Below are positions 1 through 7,747 of a stretch of DNA of 26,354 nt, piece after piece. A model generated the notes under the pieces. The model had not been told where the DNA came from. It searched no databases and saw only the letters and a list, made by a program, of their open reading frames with translations. Location: positions 1 to 26,354 of the forward strand of contig CAYRAG010000023.1 of the NCBI GenBank assembly GCA_964422185.1, read 5' to 3'. This stretch comes from CALXCT01 sp964422185. Lineage in GTDB: Bacteria; Bacillota; Clostridia; Oscillospirales; Oscillospiraceae. Numbering within the stretch: the first letter of the stretch is position 1; every line of letters begins with the position of its first letter. The position numbers and the translations under genes were made by a program.

Positions 1-243
1 CGCATTCGCATCGACAAAAATACCGAGCCGCTCCAGTTCGCCAACGGCATCGTCGATGATATTCTCTGTAAATCCGAACTTCGGTCTGGCAAGGACTTTT
101 CTGTATTCCGCCACGATGCCGGCGTTCAGTAACGGCACGATTGTCTCTCCGAAGACAAGCTCCAGCACATTGCCCGGAACGGAATTCCACTTGAGCATAG
201 CGGAAACCAGTACATTGGTATCTATGACTGCGTAATATTTCAT
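1..243 (-). CDS. PIN-domain toxin of a toxin-antitoxin pair (3' part outside window)
   Basis: The reading frame starts with ATG at 243 and runs off the left edge, giving the first 81 residues. It opens with MKYYAVIDTNVLVSA, where the first acidic residue of a PIN nuclease (Asp in IDTNVLVSA) is clear, followed by an acidic-rich helix region (VAEYRKVLARPKFGF) typical of the COG1569-type PIN toxins. The family cleaves RNA with a metal-dependent acidic active site. Its start overlaps the stop of the upstream antitoxin by 4 bases (ATGA), so the two are translationally coupled. The remaining catalytic acids lie outside the window, so intactness cannot be judged. Confidence 0.85.
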   Translation of the reverse strand, partial: MKYYAVIDTNVLVSAMLKWNSVPGNVLELVFGETIVPLLNAGIVAEYRKVLARPKFGFTENIIDDAVGELERLGIFVDANA

Positions 244-533
244 GCCGTCGGTTTCCCTCTCGCGGCGGAAATTTCCTCGTTGATTTCGTCCAGCATCATA
301 TCGGATATTCCGTTTTCCGCAGCGATGCGGCTGGCGGCTTTCATCGCGGCGAGTCCGCGGTTTTCGGTTTCACCGTCCAGTTTCATGCTAAACGGAATTC
401 CGTTTTCCTGGATAAGCCTTGACATACACATCCGAAGATAGGTTTGAAGGTCGATGCCGAGTTTTTCGCAGATATCGGTCGCCTTGATCCGCACAGTCTC
501 GTCCGCCCGAAACTGAACTAAAGTATTTGCCAT
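240..533 (-). CDS. RelB/DinJ-family antitoxin
   Basis: This 97-residue protein begins MANTLVQFRADETVRIKA and continues with the helix CEKLGIDLQTYLRMCMSRL, which is the ribbon-helix-helix DNA-binding fold of RelB/DinJ antitoxins. The C-terminal half is acidic and should wrap the toxin. The start at 533 is preceded by a strong AGGAGGG site (minus strand, 541-548). It is the first gene of a two-gene operon with the PIN toxin. The pairing of a RelB/DinJ-like antitoxin with a PIN toxin, rather than RelE/YafQ, is a known mixed arrangement. Such antitoxins usually repress their own promoter, and an 8-bp palindrome overlaps the -10 here. Confidence 0.87.
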   Translation of the reverse strand: MANTLVQFRADETVRIKATDICEKLGIDLQTYLRMCMSRLIQENGIPFSMKLDGETENRGLAAMKAASRIAAENGISDMMLDEINEEISAARGKPTA

Positions 534-563
534 AATGCAGCCCTCCTAAGTGTTGTTACTCAT

Positions 564-591
564 AGTATACTTCATTTGATTACTTTTGCAA
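564..591 (-). promoter_or_regulatory. Promoter of the toxin-antitoxin pair with overlapping palindrome
   Basis: On the minus strand there is a -35 of TTGCAA (586-591), a 16-base spacer and a -10 of TATACT (564-569). The -10 sits inside the perfect 8-bp palindrome AGTATACT, a plausible operator for autoregulation by the RHH antitoxin. The start codon follows about 31 bases downstream. Confidence 0.65.
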
Positions 592-665
592 GCATCTAAT
601 GATATTTTTTTCAAAAATTTCGGGTCGGTGCGGATGGCAATATTGTCCATCATCCAATAGATGAG

Positions 666-1016
666 GTGATTGCAAGTGGTAAAAAAATATCCCCGGATAA
701 AGTCGTGATGATTACACGAGATCCTACTGATAAGATTGTCTGGCTCGAAACAGGAAATCCCTCATCAGGACTTGAGTACATCATTAAAATGCATGGGCAT
801 GAGTTCAATGGAAAAGGAATTGCTAATCATGATATCCCTGATTATGTTCTTGAAGCTATTTATCAAGGCAATGCTGTCGGTACTCAAGGAAAAAGGAATC
901 CACGCACAGTCTACGAATTTACTTATAATGGGAAAAAGCAATGGATAGCTATTCAGGTTGGAAGTAACGGCTATATTGTCAGTGCAAATCCAAAGAGTTT
1001 AAGGGCGGAACCATAA
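666..1016 (+). CDS. Orphan C-terminal toxin-like module (BECR-fold nuclease-like), 5' truncated
   Basis: The open frame runs from 603, just after an in-frame stop, to 1016. The first usable start is GTG at 666, without a good ribosome site. Protein-like sequence continues upstream of that codon in the same frame (VGADGNIVHHPIDEV), so this is probably the tail of a larger protein whose front is gone. The core (VWLETGNPSSGLEYIIKMHG, then the GI..HDIP helix, then IQVGSNGYIVSANP) resembles the C-terminal tips of polymorphic and phage-associated toxins of the Barnase-EndoU-ColicinE5/D-RelE nuclease group. That family call is from memory of the motif pattern. Base composition is AT-richer than the housekeeping genes, which fits transfer. 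No immunity gene is recognisable next to it. Confidence 0.55.
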   Translation: MIASGKKISPDKVVMITRDPTDKIVWLETGNPSSGLEYIIKMHGHEFNGKGIANHDIPDYVLEAIYQGNAVGTQGKRNPRTVYEFTYNGKKQWIAIQVGSNGYIVSANPKSLRAEP

Positions 1017-1589
1017 TGATTAATAACTAGTGAACAGTCCCAAACCCAAGGATTTTTTATATCGAGATTCGATGCTGTTTTTCACCGGAGATACAGGGCG
1101 GCAGACCACATGGTGCGGAAAAGTAGTAGACCATAAACGATGATCGTTTCTCTTATCACAGGTCTGGTAAGCGGCAGGTGGCTGCGGGGGAGGGTCACCT
1201 TCGGTACACGGTGCCGTGGCTCTGGCACACAGGGCGCAGAGGATCTCAAGTGGAGAATTCGGAACTCATGGATGCCCAGCCCGCATGCGGAACATACTGT
1301 ATGGGGGAAACGGGCAAAAAACTTGAATATGCGCCTGTTCTATGGTATGATTCTGCAGGCGGCGGGGCGGCCGGAACACATAAAAGTCCGGACAGGATCC
1401 CGGCGCATCAGGAAACTGCCGGTCTCCTTGATACTCAGCGCCTGCAGGGACAACATCATGCCGAAACCATGACAGGCGGCCAAACGCAGATGCCGCAGGG
1501 AACAAAATTGCTGTAAAGTTCTATGTTATTTAATTCACATCTATTTTTTAACATAAAAGCCAACAATGTTGTGAAAGGGTGACCGGGCC
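1017..1589 (+). other. Non-coding or decayed stretch between toxin remnant and transposase
   Basis: About 570 bases carry no gene I can support. Several overlapping frames of about 110 codons exist, but their translations are rich in Trp, Arg and Gly without recognisable folds, and none has a convincing ribosome site. The last 80 bases are AT-rich with short inverted repeats, including CAACA-A-TGTTG just upstream of the transposase start, and probably hold the left end and promoter of the transposon. Confidence 0.4.
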
Positions 1590-2081
1590 ATGCCATTCAG
1601 GTTGTGTGATGAAAATGAAGAGATTTCTCCATACAACTATGGACTTCAATTTTCCGACAAAAAGAAAGAACAGGTGGTGAAATCATGGGCCGGATTCTTC
1701 TCTGATGAGATCTTTCCGGCCATTGATGAGACCGTCTTCGAGTCTCTTTTCCAATCCGAACCGTCTTCGCGGCCGGATTGTCCTGTCAAAGTGCTGGCCG
1801 GGGCCCTGATTCTGAAAGACACCATGGATCTGACCGATGAAGAAGTTATCTACAGAACCAATTTCGACTATCTGGTTCGGTACGCTCTGCACATCACAAA
1901 CTGGGAGGATGTGCCTTTTTCCATGGAGACGCTTGTCCGATTCAGAAAGAGCTGCTCCGACTATGCGGAAAAGACTGGCGTGGATCTGTTCCAGAAGTGT
2001 ATCGAACCTCTCAGCGAGAAACTCACTGTGTTGAGGAAGAAGTGTGGCAGGAAGCGCCGCAGGAATCCGCAGATGTGGTAA
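1590..2081 (+). pseudogene. Truncated transposase, DUF772/InsH-type N-terminal domain
   Basis: The frame encodes 163 residues. The first ~150 match the N-terminal domain of IS1182/IS5-type transposases: a leading segment (FSDKKKEQVVKSWAGFF), then CPVKVLAGALILKDTMDLTDEE and the helix FDYLVRYALHITNWEDVPFS, then a VRFRK segment. Homology appears to stop near codon 145-150, and the last ~17 residues (KKCGRKRRRNPQMW) look unrelated. Intact family members are around 450-550 residues and carry a DDE catalytic domain, which is missing here. The IS1634-like element starts immediately downstream, so the gene was probably split by insertion or deletion. A ribosome site (GAAAGGGTGA) precedes ATG 1590. 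Confidence 0.75.
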
Positions 2082-2088
2082 ATTGCTC

Positions 2089-2116
2089 TTGTATTTTCTT
2101 TAGTGGCTGTTATAAT
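2089..2116 (+). promoter_or_regulatory. Promoter of the IS1634-like transposase
   Basis: A -35 of TTGTAT (2089-2094), a 16-base spacer and a perfect -10 TATAAT (2111-2116) precede the transposase. The expected transcription start is near 2123, which would lie after ATG 2122. This argues for a start codon further downstream. Confidence 0.6.
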
Positions 2117-2157
2117 GATGAATGCAACATCCACTAAGAATGAGAGGAAGTACGGCA

Positions 2158-3909
2158 TTGGGAAGGAAGGCCTCTGGAAAAGAACGGGTAGATATCATAC
2201 ACAGGAAGCAGAAGAACGGCAGTATTTATGTGATTCGCCGGATCAGCGGGTACAACAGGGAAAAAGGGTACTACACGACAAAGCATGAGGAACTTCTGGG
2301 GAAGATTCTCCCGGGGTCTGATGAAATCATTGAGACCAGGCCAAAGGCAGAGAACGGATCCCGTAAACCTGCGGCTGCCGCGACAGGGGGAGAGGTGTCT
2401 CCGGGGAAGGTAGCCGCCACGGGAAACCGGGCCGGATCCACCGCAATTGCCGCTCACATCGGTGAGGTCAGCGGGATCGATGAAGATGTGTACCGGTGCT
2501 GCGATGAAGAAACCGCGGAAAAGATCATTGCGCTGGCCAGGTACTGTCTGCTGACAGACGGCAGGGCAATTTCGCGTCTGGAAATATGGCAGGTGACCCA
2601 CAGCCTGGAGCCCTGCAAATGTGCTCTGCCAGAGGCAACGGTTCAAAAACTGTTTGCGCGGATCGGCGCAGAGGATTCCATTCGCCAGAGGTTTTTTCTG
2701 GAGCGCACCAAACGGTGGGAAAGCAACCATGTACTCGTGTATGACTCCACCTCCACGGATGAAAAGGCAGATATCCGTTCCCGCTGCGGACACAATAAGG
2801 CAGACGATGTCCTGGAGACGGAAAGATTGCTTACGGTCTTTTCGATGCCGGCCCGGCAGCCGATCTGCTACATTTCGACACCAGGGAATATCCCGGATAT
2901 TAAAGCGATTCATCACGCCGTGAGCCAGTTGGATGTGCCGGGCCTTAAGAACCTGGAGATCGTGACAGACTGCGGTTTCTGTTCAGAGGAGAATCTGTCC
3001 GGGCTGTTGCAATCTTCGTTTCATTTCCTCACCCGGGTAGAGGACAGCGTAGAATGGGTGCGATGCGAAGTAGACAAAGCACTTGAAGATCTGGAAAGCA
3101 CCGGCAATATGTGCCCGTTTGAGCCGGGCACATACGGGGTCACGGTTTGCCTTACGCGGTCATTTGAGAGAGTGCGCAGGTACGGCAGTGCGAAGAAAGG
3201 CATGAAAGCCGGGGATTCCGAATGCGTTAGGCGGCGGGTATACCTCCACATTTTCGTCGACAGTCAAATCCGGCTTAGCAGGAACCGGGAGCTTGACAGA
3301 CAACTCAGTACGATACGCAATCAGTATCTTGCCGGGGAGAGAGACTTCAAACCCGGAGCCGCAAATCTGATCAGGCAGTTTCTCATCATCAGAGAGAAGA
3401 CAAACGGAGAGCCGGAGGTAACATTCAACACACGCGCCATTCTCAATGCGAAGAAGTATCACGGGATTTTGACCCTGGTAGCCAGTAAGGAGCGCGACAC
3501 TTTCGAAGCACTTGGGAAGTACAGGAAACGCGAGTGGATTGAGGAATACAGGCAGGGGACTGGCGGAAGGCGCAGTCGTGTATGGAGTGATGAGACACTG
3601 GATGGGAAAAAGCTCGTACAGTTCGTTGCGCTCTGTTACCTTGAGCACTTCATACAGGAGATAGACCGCCTCAAACGCACGCTCGGGGTGAAGAATGGTG
3701 ATCCCGATCATGACCTCAGGACAAACCTCGATAAAGAAGAGGCGCTGAAGAGCTGGCTGGAAACTATGTCGGTTCAGGAGATCCTCGAATGGTTTGACGC
3801 AGCGGAAAAAGTGGATGTAGTCCCGGGATCCGCGCAGCGGGTTCGAACCACGGAGGTCATGGAACGAGACCGGCTTTTCCTCACCAAACTTGGCATCAAT
3901 CTCTCCTGA
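2158..3909 (+). CDS. IS1634-family (IS4-like DDE) transposase
   Basis: The protein is about 583 residues. After a short N-terminal segment (IIHRKQKNGSIYVIRRISGY) typical of the family, the DDE catalytic core shows a first Asp in VLVYDSTST, a second in IVTDCGFCSEENL and the glutamate in YRKREWIEEYRQ, which is the family's Y-(2)-R-(3)-E signature. The C-terminal part (DETLDGKKLVQFVALCYLEHF) is also characteristic. I chose TTG 2158 because GAGAGGAAG lies 7 bases upstream and because the promoter predicts transcription from about 2123; ATG 2122 and ATG 2140 are alternatives in the same frame. The gene looks full length and uninterrupted, so the element may be active. It copies or moves only itself, with no passenger gene visible. 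Confidence 0.88.
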   Translation: MGRKASGKERVDIIHRKQKNGSIYVIRRISGYNREKGYYTTKHEELLGKILPGSDEIIETRPKAENGSRKPAAAATGGEVSPGKVAATGNRAGSTAIAAHIGEVSGIDEDVYRCCDEETAEKIIALARYCLLTDGRAISRLEIWQVTHSLEPCKCALPEATVQKLFARIGAEDSIRQRFFLERTKRWESNHVLVYDSTSTDEKADIRSRCGHNKADDVLETERLLTVFSMPARQPICYISTPGNIPDIKAIHHAVSQLDVPGLKNLEIVTDCGFCSEENLSGLLQSSFHFLTRVEDSVEWVRCEVDKALEDLESTGNMCPFEPGTYGVTVCLTRSFERVRRYGSAKKGMKAGDSECVRRRVYLHIFVDSQIRLSRNRELDRQLSTIRNQYLAGERDFKPGAANLIRQFLIIREKTNGEPEVTFNTRAILNAKKYHGILTLVASKERDTFEALGKYRKREWIEEYRQGTGGRRSRVWSDETLDGKKLVQFVALCYLEHFIQEIDRLKRTLGVKNGDPDHDLRTNLDKEEALKSWLETMSVQEILEWFDAAEKVDVVPGSAQRVRTTEVMERDRLFLTKLGINLS

Positions 3910-3923
3910 GTGCCATCTCCCGG

Positions 3924-4023
3924 NNNNNNNNNNNNNNNNNNNNNNNNNNNNNNNNNNNNNNNNNNNNNNNNNNNNNNNNNNNNNNNNNNNNNNNNNNNNN
4001 NNNNNNNNNNNNNNNNNNNNNNN
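3924..4023. other. Assembly gap (100 N)
   Basis: Exactly 100 N, the usual placeholder for a gap of unknown length. It lies 14 bases after the IS1634-like transposase stop, so the right end of the insertion sequence and any rest of the truncated upstream transposase are unseen. Confidence 0.98.
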
Positions 4024-4106
4024 GCGTTCCCCGCGCCCAGACAGGACTGGCGGAGGAACATTCACCCCGTCCTTTTCACGATAACTGGCCTTTTGGAGGG
4101 ATTGCA

Positions 4107-4904
4107 ATGATCAGAACGAACCTGTTTCAGCCGACCAGAGCGCATAAGATTGTCGCGGAGTCCGGGAGATTTTCCCTTCTTGAGTACGAGAGAGATCTCT
4201 CCGTCACACCGGATACGGCGGCGATGCGGTTTTATGCCTCGCAGATGAATGTCCACAAGAAGCAGGTCATCGCGAAGCTGAACCATGACGGAGGCGTGAT
4301 GATCCAGGCGAAGGCAATGCAGATCATGATAGGGGATATTGAGGCCGCGACGAATGTCAGGGGCGCGGGCGACCTCATGAAGAAGTTCATCGGCAGCAAG
4401 GTCACAGGCGAGACGACGCTGAAGCCCAGGTACGATGGCTGCGGTCTGCTGGTGCTGGAGCCGACCTACCGGTATGTTCTCTTCGAGGATGTTTCCAAGT
4501 GGGCTAACGGTATGGTGATTGAGGACGGCATGTTTCTGGCATGCGACGACACCATCAGTCTTAAGGTGGTGGCCAGGAGCAATCTGTCTTCCGCCGTCTT
4601 CGGCAATGAGGGTCTGTTCAGCACCGTGATGCAGGGCAACGGGATTGCGGTTCTGGAGAGCCCGGTTCCCGCGGAGGAGCTGGTCGTAGTTGACCTGGAG
4701 GATGATGTGGTGCGGATAGACGGCAGCATGGCCATCGCCTGGTCAAATACGCTGAACTTCACGGTGGAGAGGACGACGCAGACTCTTGTGGGTTCCGCCG
4801 CCACCGGGGAGGGTCTTGTGAATGTGTACCGCGGCACCGGACGGGTTCTGATTGCCCCCGTCATGGAGGATGAGGAGATCCCGGCGCCCAAGTCCTCAAA
4901 GTAG
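4107..4904 (+). CDS. AIM24-family protein
   Basis: The 265-residue protein matches the AIM24/TIGR00266 family, a tandem beta-repeat fold. Visible family traits are the gly-rich strand GDIEAATNVRGAGDLMKKFIGS, the GLLVLEPTYRYV segment, a DDGMFLACDD-like strand (here EDGMFLACDDTISLKV), and a closing region with LNFTVERT and GEGLVNVYRGTGRVLIAP. The molecular role of bacterial members is not established. The yeast namesake affects mitochondrial inner-membrane organisation. ATG 4107 follows TTTTGGAGGGATTGCA, a strong ribosome site. It lies about 115 bases before radA on the same strand and may be co-transcribed with it. The family call is firm; any function would be a guess. Confidence 0.9.
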   Translation: MIRTNLFQPTRAHKIVAESGRFSLLEYERDLSVTPDTAAMRFYASQMNVHKKQVIAKLNHDGGVMIQAKAMQIMIGDIEAATNVRGAGDLMKKFIGSKVTGETTLKPRYDGCGLLVLEPTYRYVLFEDVSKWANGMVIEDGMFLACDDTISLKVVARSNLSSAVFGNEGLFSTVMQGNGIAVLESPVPAEELVVVDLEDDVVRIDGSMAIAWSNTLNFTVERTTQTLVGSAATGEGLVNVYRGTGRVLIAPVMEDEEIPAPKSSK

Positions 4905-5018
4905 TCCGGAGAGGCCGGTCTGCCCGGAAAAGGCAAGTGATCTGTCATTCGGGCGGGGGAGAGCACCGTTTGGACGCATGTTGTGGAGAAATCTCGAGAC
5001 ACAAAAGCGGGGAAGCGT

Positions 5019-6380
5019 ATGAAAGCAAAGACGATTTTTTACTGTACCGAGTGCGGGAACGAGACGCCGAAGTGGCAGGGGAGATGTCCCGCGTGCGGTG
5101 CGTGGAATACCATTGTGGAGCAGCCCGCCCAGACCGCAAAGCCGGCATCGCCGAGATCCCGGGCGGTGGGGCAGAGTGCCTCCGCGCCCAGGAAGATCAG
5201 CGAAGTGGAGACCACCGACGAGCTGCGCTTTGACACGGGGATGAAAGAACTGGACAGGGTACTGGGCGGCGGCGCCGTGCGCGGTTCCCTCGTTCTGGTG
5301 GGCGGTGCGCCCGGGATAGGGAAGTCCACCCTGATGCTTCAGATCTGTGACAGCCTGTGCCGGTTCGCCAGAGTGCTGTATGTGTCCGGCGAGGAGTCGG
5401 AGCGGCAGATCAAGCTCCGTGCGGAGCGTCTGAAAGTGAGAGGAGATAATCTGTATCTCTACTCCGAGACGAATCTGGACGATGTCCTGGCCGCGGTGGA
5501 TCGGCTCGAGCCGGATGTGCTGATTGTGGACTCCATCCAGACGCTGTATAACGGGGATCTGAATACCTCGCCCGGCAGCGTGGGCCAGGTGAAAGACTGC
5601 ACCATGACCCTGATGCAGCTGGCAAAGGGGAGGGGCATGACCGTCTTTGTCATCGGCCATGTGAACAAGGAGGGTTCCATCGCCGGGCCGAAAGTGCTGG
5701 AGCACATGGTGGACTGCGTGCTGTACTTCGAAGGGGAGCAGCACATGGCCTACCGTATTCTCCGGGCGGCGAAGAACCGCTTCGGCACCACAAATGAGAT
5801 TGGCGTGTTCGAGATGGGGGATGAGGGCCTGGTTGAGGTGCCAAATCCCTCCGAGGTGCTGCTGGAGGGCCGTCCGGAGGATACACCCGGTACCTGCGTG
5901 ACCTGCGTGATGGAGGGCGCCAGGCCGGTGCTCGCCGAGATCCAGGCGCTGCTGACGCCCAGTGTGTACGGCAATCCCAGACGCACCAGCAACGGTTTTG
6001 ACTATAACCGCGCCATGCTGCTCCTGGCTGTGCTGGAGAAGCGCGGCGGACTGCTGGTCAACAGCTGCGACGCCTATCTGAATGTGATTGGCGGGCTGTA
6101 TCTGGATGAGCCGGCGGCGGATCTGGCCGCGATCATCGCCATGGCGTCCAGTTTCCGGGACAAGCTGGTTCCGTCTGACCTCACCGCCATCGGAGAGGTG
6201 GGTCTGACCGGCGAGCTGCGCTCGGTGAGCAGCCTGGGCCTGCGGCTGGCGGAGGTGCACCGGCTGGGATTCACGAAGTGTGTCATTCCGGCCAGAGGCA
6301 GCGGCAAAGTTGCGGTGCCGAACGGCCTGCAGGTGATCCGGGTGCAGAATATCCGGGAGGCTCTGGCCGTTTTGCTGTGA
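5019..6380 (+). CDS. radA: DNA repair protein RadA (branch-migration ATPase)
   Basis: The 453-residue protein has the RadA domain order. An N-terminal C4 zinc finger (Cys9, Cys12, Cys23, Cys26 in YCTECG...GRCPACG) is followed by a RecA-like ATPase with Walker A GGAPGIGKST near residue 96 and Walker B VLIVDSIQTLY. The diagnostic KNRFG motif is near residue 251 (AAKNRFGTTNEIG). A C-terminal Lon-like domain contains SVYGNPRRTSNGFDYNR and the GEVGLTGELR segment. RadA helps RecA in homologous recombination by driving branch migration from D-loops. ATG 5019 is preferred over GTG 4983 because GGGGAAG precedes it and the finger should start at the N-terminus. The length is normal and no damage is visible. 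A Xer-type recombinase follows on the same strand. Confidence 0.97.
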   Translation: MKAKTIFYCTECGNETPKWQGRCPACGAWNTIVEQPAQTAKPASPRSRAVGQSASAPRKISEVETTDELRFDTGMKELDRVLGGGAVRGSLVLVGGAPGIGKSTLMLQICDSLCRFARVLYVSGEESERQIKLRAERLKVRGDNLYLYSETNLDDVLAAVDRLEPDVLIVDSIQTLYNGDLNTSPGSVGQVKDCTMTLMQLAKGRGMTVFVIGHVNKEGSIAGPKVLEHMVDCVLYFEGEQHMAYRILRAAKNRFGTTNEIGVFEMGDEGLVEVPNPSEVLLEGRPEDTPGTCVTCVMEGARPVLAEIQALLTPSVYGNPRRTSNGFDYNRAMLLLAVLEKRGGLLVNSCDAYLNVIGGLYLDEPAADLAAIIAMASSFRDKLVPSDLTAIGEVGLTGELRSVSSLGLRLAEVHRLGFTKCVIPARGSGKVAVPNGLQVIRVQNIREALAVLL

Positions 6381-6474
6381 CCGTCCCGGACAGCCTGGAC
6401 ATGGCTGGAGTTTCATCTGCACAGAGACAGATTCCGCACGGCGGATCGGATTCACGCGTTTGTATGTATCGTTC

Positions 6475-6504
6475 TTCGGATCCCGGGCAGACCCGGGATT
6501 CGAA
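6475..6504 (+). promoter_or_regulatory. Strong hairpin after radA
   Basis: The arms ATCCCGGG (6480-6487) and CCCGGGAT (6492-6499) pair around a CAGA loop. The stem extends outward through TTCGG/TTCGAA with one G-U pair, giving about 13 bp. No T-run follows on either strand, so it is either a weak radA terminator or a leader element of the recombinase gene. Confidence 0.5.
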
Positions 6505-6552
6505 AATTCCAAATTTGAATTCCCGGGAGAGGAGGTATTTCCGGACAGGACG

Positions 6553-6582
6553 AAGTCAACAAAAAGAAAATTTTGTTGACTT
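6553..6582 (+). promoter_or_regulatory. 12-bp inverted repeat abutting a ribosome site
   Basis: AAGTCAACAAAA (6553-6564) and TTTTGTTGACTT (6571-6582) form a perfect 12-bp inverted repeat with a 6-base AGAAAA loop. The ribosome site GGGAGGAGGTG begins at 6583, immediately after it. It may be a protein operator (dyad on DNA) or an RNA hairpin that affects access to that ribosome site. Confidence 0.55.
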
Positions 6583-6596
6583 GGGAGGAGGTGAAA

Positions 6597-6656
6597 ATGC
6601 CTCCACGGGGGTTCCCGGTCTGTCCGGAAGCGTTTTGCCATGGATTACCGTTCTGA
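6597..6656 (+). CDS. Possible 19-codon leader peptide overlapping the recombinase start
   Basis: ATG 6597 sits 4 bases after the very strong site GGGAGGAGGTG and opens a 19-codon frame (MPPRGFPVCPEAFCHGLPF) that ends with TGA at 6654-6656. It overlaps the recombinase ATG (6640) in another frame. The recombinase itself has only a weak ribosome site (CCGGAAG), so ribosomes loaded at the leader could feed it. The peptide has no recognisable similarity and may be translated only as a coupling device. Confidence 0.3.
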   Translation: MPPRGFPVCPEAFCHGLPF

Positions 6657-7656
6657 AGCGCCTCAGATTATCCGCGACTTTCTGACCTATCACCAGACGA
6701 TTCAGGGTCACTCCAGAAAGACGGTGGATGAATATTATCTGGACTTGCGTAATTTCTTCCGCTTCATCAAGTCGGAACGGGGTCTGGTTCCGAAGGACAC
6801 GCCGCTTGAGGAGATCTCCATTTCCGATGTGGATCTGGATCTGGTGCGTTCCGTCACGCTGACGGATGTCTACAATTATATGGACTACCTCAGCCGGGAT
6901 CGCCCGACCCATCCCAACAGCCCGGACACCACCTACGGCCTGTCACCGGCGGCCAAGGCGCGGAAGATCGCCACCATCCGGTCTTTCTATAAGTATCTCA
7001 CGGTGAAGGCGAAACTGCTCACGGAGAATCCCATGCAGGATCTGGATCTGCCCAAGATGAAAAAGTCGCTGCCGCGCTACCTGACGCTGGAGGAAAGCGT
7101 CAATCTGCTGGACAGTGTGGACGGCGCGAACCGGGAGCGGGATTACTGCATCCTGACCCTGTTTTTAAACTGCGGACTGCGGATCTCCGAGCTGGTGGGC
7201 CTGAATCTCACCGATATCCGCGGCGACCAGCTCCGGGTGCTTGGCAAGGGCAACAAGGAGCGCATTCTCTATCTCAACGAGGCCTGTCAGAGCGCCATCC
7301 AGGACTGGCTGGCGGTGCGGGACAACCAGGCCGCCACCGACCGCAACGCGCTGTTCATCACCCGCAAACACACCCGGATTACCACCTCCGCAGTGCACAA
7401 GCTGGTGAAAAAACATCTGTCGGAGGCGGGCCTGGACAGCACGCAGTACTCGTCCCACAAGCTGCGCCATACCGCCGCCACGCTGATGCTGCAAAACGGC
7501 GTGGATGTGCGTGCGCTGCAGGAGGTGCTGGGTCACGACCACCTGAACACCACACAGATCTATACCCATGTGGCCAACGAGGATCTGAAGAAAGCCGCCC
7601 TGGCAAACCCGCTGGCGAATGTGAAAAAGACGGAGAACCACACCGCGTCGGAGTGA
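6640..7656 (+). CDS. Tyrosine recombinase, XerC/XerD type
   Basis: The 338-residue protein has an N-terminal SAM-like core-binding domain (FLTYHQTIQGHSRKTVDEYY) and a C-terminal catalytic domain. Visible catalytic residues are Arg in NCGLRISELVGL (about residue 180), Lys in LGKGNKERILYL, His-x-x-Arg in SHKLRHTAA, His in LGHDHLNTTQ and the nucleophile Tyr in QIYTHV (about 308). It probably resolves chromosome dimers at dif or acts as a related integrase. No phage or integrative-element genes flank it, and it follows radA, so a housekeeping Xer role is more likely than a mobile one. XerC and XerD cannot be told apart from sequence alone; single-Xer clostridia also exist. ATG 6640 is the only reasonable start because the frame has a stop at 6592-6594. 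Confidence 0.92.
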   Translation: MDYRSEAPQIIRDFLTYHQTIQGHSRKTVDEYYLDLRNFFRFIKSERGLVPKDTPLEEISISDVDLDLVRSVTLTDVYNYMDYLSRDRPTHPNSPDTTYGLSPAAKARKIATIRSFYKYLTVKAKLLTENPMQDLDLPKMKKSLPRYLTLEESVNLLDSVDGANRERDYCILTLFLNCGLRISELVGLNLTDIRGDQLRVLGKGNKERILYLNEACQSAIQDWLAVRDNQAATDRNALFITRKHTRITTSAVHKLVKKHLSEAGLDSTQYSSHKLRHTAATLMLQNGVDVRALQEVLGHDHLNTTQIYTHVANEDLKKAALANPLANVKKTENHTASE

Positions 7657-7679
7657 AGCCGCGCCGCGGGACAGAACAG

Positions 7680-7733
7680 AAAGAGCTCAGACCGTGACGG
7701 GGCATTCCCCTGTCCGTGCCTGAGCTCTTTTTT
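7680..7733 (+). terminator. Intrinsic terminator between the recombinase and the convergent hydrolase
   Basis: The arms AAGAGCTCAG (7681-7690) and CTGAGCTCTT (7720-7729) form a 10-bp stem around a GC-rich inner region, followed by a T-run to 7733 on the plus strand. The minus-strand T-run (CTCTTTCTG) is weaker, so it mainly ends the recombinase transcript. Confidence 0.85.
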
Positions 7734-7747
7734 CTATCCCGGGCGGA

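Larger units (their letters stand above)
2028..3923 (+). mobile_element. IS1634-like insertion sequence (right end lost in gap)
   Basis: The element is defined by one full-length transposase gene with its own promoter. The left boundary is placed only approximately, where transposase homology of the upstream gene ends (about 2025-2085). The right end falls in or next to the 100-N join, so terminal repeats and target duplication cannot be read. An assembly break at an insertion sequence suggests that it is multicopy in this genome. Confidence 0.5.

Noticed and set aside
1140..1516. Three overlapping frames of about 80-112 codons
   Set aside because: They have unusual composition, no ribosome sites and no recognisable folds, and they overlap each other on both strands.
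6640..7656. Phage or genomic-island integrase
   Set aside because: All catalytic residues fit, but no tRNA attachment site, excisionase or phage genes are nearby, and it sits beside radA; a housekeeping Xer role is simpler.
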